Shown: positions 50,301-62,300 of the stretch, piece by piece
Numbering within the stretch: position 1 is the stretch's first letter
Layout of the letters: each line of letters starts with the position of its first letter
DNA from: Diprion similis
Taxonomy: Eukaryota; Arthropoda; Insecta; Hymenoptera; Diprionidae
Assembly (NCBI RefSeq): GCF_021155765.1
Contig: NC_060115.1
Location: forward strand, 5,932,493-5,996,492
Length of the DNA stretch: 64,000 nucleotides
Direction of reading: 5' to 3'
Translations under genes and position numbers: made by a program
The notes under the pieces: model-generated
The model's input: the letters and a program-made list of their open reading frames with translations, nothing else
Told to the model about the DNA's origin: nothing
Database searches by the model: none

Positions 50301-53300
50301 TTAAGTTTAATTTTATATTATTTTTTTCTCTCTTCTAGCGAGCTCGAAGTTTTCGGTCTATCGAATTGATCCGGATATCTGCCAACATATATTTTCAACT
50401 GTATAATTTCGAAGGGTTGCAAGTCGACTCAAGTTTTAATGGAAAACAGAATTTACCTAACAATTCGTTAGAATTGGTACTATTTACTCAAGTCACTGTA
50501 CCGATCCCGAGAAAGTAGAAAATCCGCTTCATTTCTGTATAGTTGATGGATGAAAAATGGACCGTCGAAGTGGATTTTTCGTTTGCCGAAACCTCTCATC
50601 CGGTAGATTAGACCCGTGGGAGTTACTTTTTTTCTCGTAACGAATGATATATAAATAAGTTCTGAATTTCTTATATCTACTAGTGGGCAAAAATTGGTGC
50701 CAGTGGCACGTGCGGTTTCCGGTAAGGAAGGGTGGATGGGGATAGAAACGAAGAAAATAGCAAGAGGGCGAGAGAGAGAGAGAGAGAGGGAGAGGGAGAG
50801 AGGAAGGTCACGTTCAAGTTTACGACACGGGGTGCGGCTAATGAACGTGTCTTCCATATGTCAAAAAAGAAGACTGCTAGCAAAAAAGTCATTTCACCTC
50901 TTCCGTTTCACCGAAGTTGCGTTTCAATTTACGGCTCGTGTCGAGAGGGATTTTTGCAACCCGAACGTGGCGCCAAATTTCCCACTTCTCATCCAGTTTC
51001 CCGTATCTAATTCAATTTAAAACGCTGCGTTGAGGGATCTCCATTTTTTTTTTTTTTTTTTATTACTCCACAGACGGTTAAATTGATCTGTAAGCGGAGG
51101 CGTGGGTGGTGAGGGAGAAAAAAAACAAATTAGAAAAAAATTTAAAAAAAAAAACACAAAAATGAATTATTATACGTCGTTTGCATCGAATTGCAACGGC
51201 ATTGGGTTTGTAACTACTATGAAGATGAATGGCACGCTTACATAAGCGCCGGATAGGTATTTATAAGCGGGCTGAAAATAACACGGTGCACCGACGGGCC
51301 AATACTCGCGCCTCTCACACAATCAATGCTTAACGACTTTCGTACATAGTATCTCAATTCAGGTCCTACAATATAAGCTCGTCTGACAGCTTCGCGGTCT
51401 GATTGGATTTTTCTGATTTTTCATGGGACTCGCGTTGACGTTTAAATCTTTGAGTTCTGAGCCCTCGGTTTGTAGGACCGCGATTTACTGTCTCTATGGA
51501 TCTATTATCGATATTCTATTTCTCCTCGACGGTTTGAATTTTCGAAACGTTAATTCTATCCTCTGACTCGCCGCAGACTCAAGTTATCCTTCAGCTTTGT
51601 AACCGCACTTCGTTATCACTGCTGGAAAGTGCGCAAGCAAAGGTTGAGGATTGGTTAAGCCGTATTTGCAGCTATCGACGTATTTTCAGCTTCAACAACG
51701 AAAACCTGGCAATTTTTTGCAGACTTCATCGATCATCGGGTTCTGTCGAAGAAATCCGCACCCATATACAGTCGTTGAGAGGTATCCCCGTGCAATGTCA
51801 CCTCAGCGATCAATTGTGACGTCCCTGTTCCCCCCCCCCCCCCCCCCCGCATCCTCGCAATTTTTTCACTCCCGTATGTTTCACCTCGACGGATATTGTC
51901 ACTCGTGATGTTGAGAAAAAAAAATTAGACTAAAAGGTGGATTGGGTGTGACGGTGTCTCGGTCTTTGGAACGAAAAGCAATCGACCGTGTTAAGGAGGG
52001 TGGTAAAAAGAAAAGCAGCCCAGAACAGTAGATGAAGAAGATTGAAGAAAAAGAGATGACTGATTGACGAGCTTGTTATGCTTTTAAGCGTCGTCTCAAG
52101 TTAATAATAAAGTATAACTCGCATGATATACTTTCAGTTCAGCAAGCTTTCAGCAACGAAATCTTTGGAAAACATAACATTCGAAGCTGGAATATCTTCC
52201 AAACGATGTTTGGATAGCCTCGAGTGTAGCAGCTCTGACTGATGTTTTTGCAATATTTTTTTGCATCCCGAAGCAACACGCAAACAAGCTTACGCATAAA
52301 TAAGTTGGTAAATAAGTTCCGGTTTCGACTGATACGGAAAAGTTATATACACCGCAATCCACGACGCTGCGTCACGATTGTATCGGGTGTTCAGGTGGAT
52401 CAACCCGTCGAAACCGAATGAAAACTGCGAAATTGGACACGGTAGAACAATCAGACTGATTGCATGTCGATTGAAATAGTATAATAGAAGTGCGCGCAAA
52501 GTGTTCCTCGACGTACTTGACGGTCGAGAGAAAAGATATACATATACGTATAAACTTCTAACGAAAAATTGCAACAAATTTGCATTTGCATTTGCAACAG
52601 AATTGCAAACACCTTTGAAGGACGAAAGATCCTTTCCTTCGTGCCTATAAGTGTTGAATAAAACGCCGTAATCCACATTGTCTTTTATCTGTTTTTCACG
52701 TCCGCGATTAGTTGTTGGACTAAAGATAGGAACAGCGAGAAACGTGCTTACAGTACGATATTCGAAGTTGACCCAGATCGGTAGTGGGCAGTTGTGATGT
52801 GAACCGTCCGAATAAGGATAAGGTGATTCGGGGTGAAATAATCTTTCCAGAAATACAACTCGTATCCATGGAAGAGTCAGACTCACCGGAATTTGGTTGA
52901 GATTCATGTCGGACCTTTCCCTGTTGGGGAAGTGCGTCGAGACTCCTGGTCCCGGTTTGAACCTCCTGCTGAACCTGATGAGGTTCACCGTGATCATGGT
53001 GTTCATGAGGATTATGAGGATCAGGGGAGCGATGAGGCTCGCTATGCTGTCGACGATGCTGATGATGCGCATCGTCTCGTGGTACTCCATCCTGAGCTCG
53101 CAGACCTCGGAGCCATCCTGCGTGGGGATGACACCCGCCGTGACGAAGGCGTACGAGTGGCTGACCAGCGCCAGGACGACCAGGGCGAGGACGATGGTCT
53201 TGGCCCTGGCTATGGTGCACATGTAGGGCCTGTGCAGAGGGTACTGAACGGCGATGAATCGCTCCACGGTGAAGGCGACGATCAGCCAAACGCTTAAGGA

Positions 53301-56300
53301 GCTGCATACCGCGCTGATGTAGACGAGGGTCTCGCACCATCCGGCCTTGTTGAAGACCTGCCATCCGACGGTGTTGTTCAGCCATACGAGGAGCAGGGCG
53401 ACGAGGAATCCGAAGTCAGCCGAGGCTAGAGCAGCCAGGTAGTAACTCGAGCTCCTCATCTTGAGATGGGTGTTCAGAAAGACAATGCAGGAGAGAAGGT
53501 TGCCGACGAGGCCGATCAGGATTATCAGCGGAATGTAGTAGAGGTGGAATAGCTCGAGGAGGAAGTAGAGCGAGTAGCAGGCGTCCTGGCTCTCCTCGTA
53601 ACCGTCGTAGAGTATCTCGTGGGTGTCGTAGCTCGAGTTCTGTACCGCCGTGACGTTGAATCCATCCTCAGGACTGGCCCTCCGCACCCTGTTCAGGGTG
53701 CAGCCCAGGGACAATTCTCTGATCATGTCGGCCGATTGCTTCCTGCACGTCTTCACCTCACACCAGATCGGTATTGTCCATATCTCGGTCTACGTACATT
53801 CGCAGTTATTTGACTACCGTTCGCAATCACTCGACTCGGTCTGTTCCGTCAACCTCACCCTTTTGCCACACTGTTCACGCGGTCATTTAGCTCACTCCAC
53901 AAGTCTAAAAATCTCGAACACGTGCCTGAACTGAATAATTTTTAAATTTCGCTCTCTCGCATGCAGAGTATCGACGCTGGGTCGTTTGATCCACAGTCAA
54001 GGTATAATTATCGATGTACCAAACACAATTAGCCCGATACGCAAATTGAGTGTGTTTCACCTTTGCTATAAATTACGATAACCCAGTATGGATTCCCGAC
54101 CGTCAAGCTCCGTTAAATCCGATTTTGATTGTCCCCGTGTGACGTTTGGCCATCGATTTAGGGCTTAGGCGAGATCGCCGAGCTTTTGCCGTCGGAAACT
54201 GCACCGCGATACTCACAATGACCTAATTAAAGAGTTATTCGCGGCTCGGCCGAAACTGTGTATCTACATGCGTGTACGTGTGTGAGCGTATGTGTGAGTT
54301 TTTTTCTTTCCTTTCCTTTCCTTTCCTTTTCTTTCTCTTCTTTAGTAAACCTTTATTTGCACGGGCGTATAGAGTTGGCACACCGGGGGTACTTTTATGA
54401 TTATTATTATGATTGTTATGATTTTTATTTGATAATTAAATTGAAAAAGGAGGGCGCGTAGCGTAAACACGAAAAACGGTTTACAACAATTTTATTTCAT
54501 CGGGCAATTACTCCTCGAGAATATCGCTCTTCTTTAATCTCCAGGCCTGTTTCACTTAATGTCTATATAGCAATGCCGGCTGCTCAGCCGAATATCATAT
54601 AATAAGTCTGGGCAAACTCGTTGTTTAAATCTTTCGACTCGGAGGTTTAAACGCTGCGCGTCCGTGTCCATCAAAGAGGGCAGGCGCAAGTTCGACTGGC
54701 GTTCGAGGAAGATTGCTCTGGCTTCGAAGCACCAAACGTTAAATCGCATGCGCCTAGCCAACCTTCTCCGTTTCGCTTCTCATTCATACCTCCGGCTTTT
54801 ACGACTGAAAACTACGCGCTCCCGTTTGCGGAGGGCCTCGCGAATTGGTTTCCGGCTCTGACTCACGATCAGACACGATCGGCCATTGCCGATTGTTTGT
54901 AAGCTTATGACGACTTGCGGATCTTACGATCGGCGTTTGGCGCAAAGCCTCGGATACCAAATTGGCGGCAAATGCTTCGTCTCCACCCTTAAGCATCGGG
55001 GGAGGGGGGGAGGAAATGTAGAATATTAATTTTCGATTCTTCGCGCGTGCAGGGGACAAAGAACTGCAGAAGTTTACGCGCGGCGAAATGTTCGCGACGT
55101 TTTTTGAACGGACAAGTTTTTTTTTTTTTTTTGGGGGGGGGGGGGGGGGGAAATCTCTTTCGTCTAATGACGAAAAGCAGAGGCGGCGGATCTTTTACGG
55201 CCGAGATAAATCTTCCATCGTGTTTTGGCATGTTGCTCGGACATAATTTCGACTCTTTCAAGAATTTCCCTCTTGTCATCTTTGCTTTGGTTTGCCGAAA
55301 CCTTTGATACATATGTTAACATACATTTACATCTACCCGAGGTCGAAATGCTTGGGAATATTTTCAGTCAGTTAATTCTCGCAAATTCCCGGCAATTTCT
55401 TCAGTTGCAAATACTTTGTTCAAACTTGAACGGTAATTTGGAATCCAAATAACGTTTTTTTTTTTTTATCAAAATCTCGGTGAACAATTGCCTGTCGATA
55501 AAAGCTTTCGAGATTGGTGATACAATGGCTGATCATGTCCTCAAAAAACTTGGACTCGCCATTGAAAAGAAACTCTACGATTCACGATGGGATTTTTATC
55601 TTTTCGTTTTATATTCTACGCAAAACGACAATCGACGTTTGAGGATTTTGATTGGTTACGAGGTCCCGATTCCAACTCTTTGGAAGCTGATGTTATTTCA
55701 TTTGGGAAAGTTTTTTTGCTGCAAATTTTAATCAAACGAAAGCTCGACAAATTTCCTACCCGATAACGTCAACTACCGTTCAATTATTATCAAAGCAATT
55801 GTCAGCCTTCACTTTTTGCCCTGACGAAGGTCGCCGATATCAGGAGTTTCCTGGGAGCTTAAGGAAAACAAACGAGTCTCGTCAAAGTGAGAACAACCAG
55901 ACGGATGTAGGACTCGTCGGGGTTGCGAACCCCCGTGAAATCTGCGATAAATTTGGACGACCCTAATTTACTTCGACAGTGGGATACTGCGGTGACGATT
56001 TTTTTTCAAATTGTTCTTAAAATTTCGCACAGAAATATAATTCAAGGTTCTCTCAACTTTACCTGAAATATTTCATAGGAAGTATTAAAGTTATTAATTG
56101 ATAATAAATCAGCAATAAGTTTAGATGTCTAGAAATAAATTATTATTATGAATGCCCTATAGGCGGGGTTCCGAACCGTTTCAGGGCACATCCTTCATCG
56201 AATGCTCGATATCTCGGTCAATTTTTATCCGCACTGGTGGAGTCATGACTACGGAATTCGGTGTACAAAATTGACCCCGAACTGTACACACACGTGTTCC

Positions 56301-59300
56301 GCGTCACGATCGCGCCTAAATCTGCCGGAAAATGATCGCTAGGCCTGTTGTGTTAGGATCTCATCTCGCAAATGGGCCAATCCACTCGATAAGCAAGTGG
56401 ATAGAGATTGGCAAACGGAAAGCTGCCCAATCCGTTGACTCAGCATCTCAAGTTTCACTTGTTCACCTAACGAAAACATATTTCGAATCATCATAGACGA
56501 GGGACAAAATTTGGTTATTAACTTTTGGGGCTAATACAGCAAGCAAGCACCTGCAGATATGCGGAATCCGAGATGACGGTTTATAGACTGAGTTCCGTCG
56601 AGAGGTGTTTTTTGTTTTCAATTCAAAGCGTGTTTTTCAACACACCTACCCATACGCTCTACATTCCCGTTTCCCATATATCTACGCGACCGTAAATCAT
56701 ACGTATAAACGTCTTGGGCGAGTGATCGAGGGTGTGTGTGTATATGTATAATATCCCGAACAGTCTCGTAATAACGAATTGCCGTGTCCGATAAATAATT
56801 CAAGCAGCTGTATACGCGTTTCGATTTTTCGCTCTATATATATATATATATATATATACATATATATGCAGACTATACCTTAGCTTCGTTCTCCCTGTTT
56901 TGCAAATAACACTATCCCTCTTTTACGTTCCACGTGTGCAGATTTTGCGGTTGAAACTCAGCTGCCACCGAGTTGAATATTTCGAGATACCGTTGTTGGC
57001 CATTTAAATTTAGCAAAGCACTTATGCACGCTTTGATGCTAAAAAAATTTCACCGTAGATCTCCTGGAGATGTTTATAGCAGATTGTAGTAATCGCTTTT
57101 TTCAGACATCGTAGTTTGAACCAACTCGAATCGACCCTCGTTTACCCAAATTCCACCCCTTCTCTAGTCTTAGTTCCACCCTGTTACAGAATTCAGAAGC
57201 ACAAGCATCGCTTGGCGCGTAAGTAGGCACTCGGCTACTCATACAACGAGCCTATAAAAGCTGGTGGTCAAAGGGTGGGCCGGGGCATGATCGTCGATGA
57301 TGATGAATAGACGAGGGAGTGGCCGAATACCGTCGATATCGAGGGGGTCAATTATATCGGAGTCAAGTCCGAGCCCATAAACCCGGCGTGGAACCACTTT
57401 TCTTTTCTTTTCTTTTCCTTTATTTGCCATCTTTTCTTTTCTCCCTTTTTCTTTTACCCTCGTACAGAATCAAACTTTTTCAACGTACCAATTGCAGTAA
57501 TTTAGTTCTTGCACTGTCTCGCCTATCTCCGAATGCGACACTCTGTTATTGCAGGACTTCTTTATAGCAAAAAAGAGAAAGAGAAAGAGAGAGAGAGATA
57601 GTAGAGAGATACAATAATCGATTTCCAGATAAAAATAACAAGCTGTAATTGATTTCGTCGAAAAGTAAATTTCTTCGCAAAAAATTCTTTCATAAATTCA
57701 GAAAAAACACGATTCTTTACTTTCTCATGTTAAAAATTTAATAGAAGCACAGCAATTCAATCCGTCCGTTATATCTGGCGCAGTTTTACGTTGTTTTGCA
57801 AGTGATCGATTAGCTTGACTCCGTGGGTAGCCACCACATGAGCAGAGGTCAGAAGTATCATAGAATCTTTAATTAATTCAACCAGCACAGAGGGCGAGAT
57901 ACTGTACGTTCGACGAGATGTCGTACAAGTTTCATCGACAACACTGGGGCTGTTTGCTCCAGTAAACAGCGTCAAGTATTGCGAAATTACGCGAAGCGGA
58001 GCGTTTACATAAATTGCGTCATTCGTCACTACGAGGACTTCAACTGTCGTCAATCGTCAATACAATGATGTGTTCGCAGTTTCTTTCACCCCGATGAATC
58101 GATGGCATTTTTCCCAGTTTTTCCTCAGACTAGGTCGCCACGTTCCAACGTGTATCCGCAGTTCGCATATTTCGCGTCGAATGCTGCAATCGGAAATTCG
58201 GAATATTTGGCACAGTGCCAAGATGCGTAGATTATATGGTACACACAGCTTGGCGAGCAGCACATGGTAATTGGTTCGCGTAAATATGGGTCTTTGTGGA
58301 CGGACAGGAGAGGAAGGAGTCGTTTATAATCTGGTGAGACTGTTTTGTCCCGGGATCTCTCTTTATCATTTCGCTTGACAACGCCCCCCTCTGTCCCAGC
58401 TCATCTTCATCTCCAATTTTCATCTCAAGTTTATTTCACCAACCCATGGAAGAATCATCCTCTCGAATACGATGCAAATGGGAGTTACTCTGGTCGAGAG
58501 CTTAACGGGAACAAAAGTGGCGTAAAATAAGAGTGTCCGAGATACTTTTCCTCGAATCTGAAAGAAATCACGGCACATAATTCAAATCAACGCTTTCCTT
58601 TTCCACAGTGTTACGAAATCCTGAAAGACGCCTGTACAAAACTGAAGGGTAAACCACAGCCGAGTGGAAAGCCGTTTGCTCCCGTACACACGTTCGTTTT
58701 CAATCCAAAGTCGATCACCATGGGTCAGCTCTACGGTGAATACGACATCAACACCCACGAATGGTACGTATGGAAATACCTCAGCTCGTTATAGGCCACT
58801 TTCTGTCTGGTATTCAAGCCAGTCTTTGTACATTGTGACCAAATTGAAACACCGGAAATTCGCAAGCTTCTATACCGGAGGTTTCATGTCGCACGAATAC
58901 CCCGTGCATACCTCCTGTCCTCAAAGGTCGAATGGCGGTTGCCACCACGGCCGCGAAACTTTACCATGAAATCGAATGTCGAATGACTCCGGTTTAATCA
59001 AACGGTGAATGTTGGCCTAATATGCACCGGCTTCCGGGACACTGACAAGTTTGGCTTAGGCTGAATGGATCATGGCTTTCACGTTGAGCTGTACAGCCGC
59101 TCACTACCGCATGCGAACGAACCCTCGTCTTCCCTGTGACATTCAACTTGGAGACGTGGAGGATATTAAAGACAATGCTACGGGTGGTTGGTGGCATACC
59201 AAGCTATTTTCTCGCTGGAATTCGCTGGCGATATTTCTAAAGACGATGATAAAGAGGGTGAGAGTGGAGACGGTAGATAAGAAAAATCGGCTAAGGATCA

Positions 59301-62300
59301 TGCGGAAGTTGCTATTCGCTATTACGTTGGAGGGTGATATTTCCCGGGTGAAATCATCGACGAATCCCGATCGTTTTTATTTCCCTTACAATTACAACAC
59401 CGCCCTCTGACTCTTCGTTCAGGACTGACGGTATCCTGTCGAACATGATACGAGCCGGGACGACGGCTGCCGATGAAGACAAACGATGGTACGTGTTTGA
59501 CGGGCCGGTGGATGCTGTGTGGATAGAAAACTTGAACACGGTACTTGACGACAACAAAAAGCTCTGCCTGACTTCCGGGGAGATTATGAAGCTCGTGCCA
59601 ACCCAGACGATGATGTTCGAAGTCGCCGATCTGCGCGTCGCCTCACCGGCTACTGTGTCCAGGTACAAAGTTCGACCCGTCAAGTCACTTCGGAGCGTTT
59701 CACAACAAATGCGAGAAATTATTTCTCTTCGTATCGCAGGTGCGGAATGGTTTATGTTGAGCCAGGGGTCGTCGGTCTTAAACCGTTCGTCGATTGCTGG
59801 ATCAGAGCTCTGCCTGAGGCTAGTATTTCCAGTTATCTCAAAATGTTTTGCCGCCGTTATTTCATGCGCTATTGAGTTCAGTCAACAGCTGAGGTGCCTG
59901 AATTCTTCATTTGAAACAGAGACGGTTCGTTTAACTCTCAGATAAGGTGATGCCGAGGTAAAAATTCCGCGGTGAGATGTCGAATAAAATACAAGCGTAA
60001 TATTCAAGTAGGCACACGATCTTTATTGCTCTTCTTTGTTCGCGAAAAATTCTTGTGATGCATTCGTTGTCCTTACAAATTTTTATAATATAAGAATACG
60101 ACGGTGTAACCAGATTCATTCGATACTCGCCAAAGATTTCTTTTCTTTCGAACGAACTTTATTTACATTATTGAGGTGAGAAAATAGGTTTGAGAGTCTA
60201 ACGAACCTTCTATGTTTAAATTAATTTCTAACACCGCTTTGCGCTGATTCTACATGGCAAAACTGTTGTGTCGATGCCAGTTTTTACGCAGTCAATTATT
60301 CCCTTCTTTTTTTATTTACAACAGAACATGCAGGGTTTTGCCGAGACACTGTCGACTCTTTCTTACTACTTTATTTTCCCTGGACTGAAACTCCTGCGGC
60401 AACAGCTTCACGAAATCATCGGAACTGTGGACAGCGCGATGGTTACATCGTATTTTAACCTCCTTCAATTTCGCATCGGACCCATGGCTGGTCGGGATGG
60501 AAAAGCGCCACCGTCCCTTGTCTTCCAAAGACTGATACGTGAGTTTGAACAATTGGAATTAAGGGTTCTACAATATCTCGAGTATCCCTGTCACGGGGTT
60601 GAATTCTGACATTTCGTGTTTTTTGCTTATCCCTCTATTTTACTGGCAAAAAGGGATAATGCATCGATATTTAGTCAAAACATTAGTCACGTTTAAATGA
60701 TCCTGTTTACAGAATTTTTCAGTCATCATATTTCAGGCGTGTGGTATCAGTAGAAAATTCGCATTATAGCACAAAAGGTTGTTCTTGGGTTTGCAATCGT
60801 TCTACGACCGATGAAATAATTGATCTAATTTTTGGCGTCTTATAATTAGTTATAACGAGAAATGGCCGTATTAGCTAACCGAATTGAATTACGATGGGCA
60901 CTCCGGTTTTTCCCGGAATAATTAGTCATAAATTTAATGAAATTCCGCCGAAAACCCTTGTGCATACCTAATGGCAAGTTTACCCAAAACTCGTCTCGAC
61001 CTTGGAAAACTTTTCTAAACCTTGGAACCGCTAATCGTTGACGATTTTTGTATCGATAAGACAAAATTCACTGTGAAAAAAGGAACCACTTCACCTACCT
61101 TTGACTGTCGCGAAAGGTTAAACATTGCATTAAAATTTTTATTCGTTTCATGATAAGCGTAAGAATAAATCTACACAATGCGCGTTGTTGGACGCCACAG
61201 ATTAAATCTCTTTCCTTTTCTCTCCACTGTTATATTTAGCAAAACTCATCTCGCCCTGGGTCGCTTTTTCTGTGGTCTGGAGCCTCGGGGCGACATGCGA
61301 TCATAAAGGACGTCGCATCTTTAATGATTGGATGCGAAAAATGCAAAAAGATGGAAAGCACGACATGCAGTTCCCCAACGAAGGGATGGTTTACGACTAC
61401 AGGCGAGTGTCTTCTTATTGTTTCCGCAATCCGTTTACTGGACATACAGCTCTCGACTTTGTTGCTGGTCCGCATACAATGATTTGATTAATTGTTCAGC
61501 CGAAATTGGCTTGGTCATGTATTTCAATACTTCGACAATTGTTCGTCAGTCTCCAATAAATACTTGCGGAAGAACAATAACTCATGATTGATTCCGTGAT
61601 GTTCGCGTTGAAAGATAAAGCTAAAAATGGAAATTGTCTTTTTTTTTAAAAGGCTAGTCATTTCACGAGGGAATTTGCACTAGCTGCCGAAAGTAATAAT
61701 AAAAATTTGACTGAAATGAGTAGAATGACTACTAATCGGTGACACGTTGAAAAATCAATATTTTGAACAACTCATCTTTCGTTACTTTAATTTAGCGTGT
61801 TTAAAATTTCGATATATCGGCCATTCCAAGTTTTGACCCTTACCTAACCACCTAATGTGCCTTCATCTCCTTTTCTCGTGTTTCTCCCAAAAAACCACTG
61901 ACATTATTCCCTTTTTTTTCATCTCTTGTAATATTTTTTACCTCTAATTTCCAGGCTACACGACGGTGGGTTCACGGATCCCATAACTGGGACCGAGCCC
62001 GTTGCGCCAACATGGGTGAAATGGCTCGAAGATATTCCCTCGATAAAAATCACATCCGATACAAAGTTCGAAGGTGGGTTATTCGAATCGTATAAAAAAT
62101 CGCGGAGGAATTACCTGGAAATTACCGATCTTCCGCTTCCATTGCAGACATGGAGGTGCCGACTATCGACAACGTGCGAAACGCGGCTCTCATCGGGTAC
62201 CTTCTCGTCAACAACAATCACATACTCTGCGTCGGGCCCACTGGAAGTGGAAAGACCCTGACTGTGTCGAACAAGCTATCTCGAAACATGCCCAAGAAAT

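Larger units (their letters stand above)
33801..52886. other. Receptor intron 1 (19.1 kb), also within DNAH1 intron 23; no further exon seen
   Basis: I find no convincing exon on either strand. Contents include an 18 bp unit duplicated in tandem at 34188-34223 (one mismatch), GAGGAT repeats at about 36133-36172, a GA run at about 40547-40576, a 70 bp CT run at 44274-44343, an inverted-repeat element at 48940-49294, GA runs at about 48685-48720 and 50768-50800, and C19 at 51830-51848. Confidence 0.5.

Noticed and set aside
52720..53385. Long alternative frames on both strands inside receptor exon 1 (221 codons minus, 134 codons plus)
   Set aside because: They are by-products of the G+C-rich codon use of the true receptor frame, with Arg/Gly/His/Pro-rich products and no domains.
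56160..56300. GGGCACATC...AATGCTCGATATC patch resembling part of the foldback element
   Set aside because: Only a few short words are shared with 9945-9985; too weak to call a copy.
59819..59945. Possible premature stop or pseudogenisation of DNAH1 after LPE
   Set aside because: The in-frame TGA lies beyond a good GC donor; splicing there restores the frame and family spacing, so the gene need not be broken.
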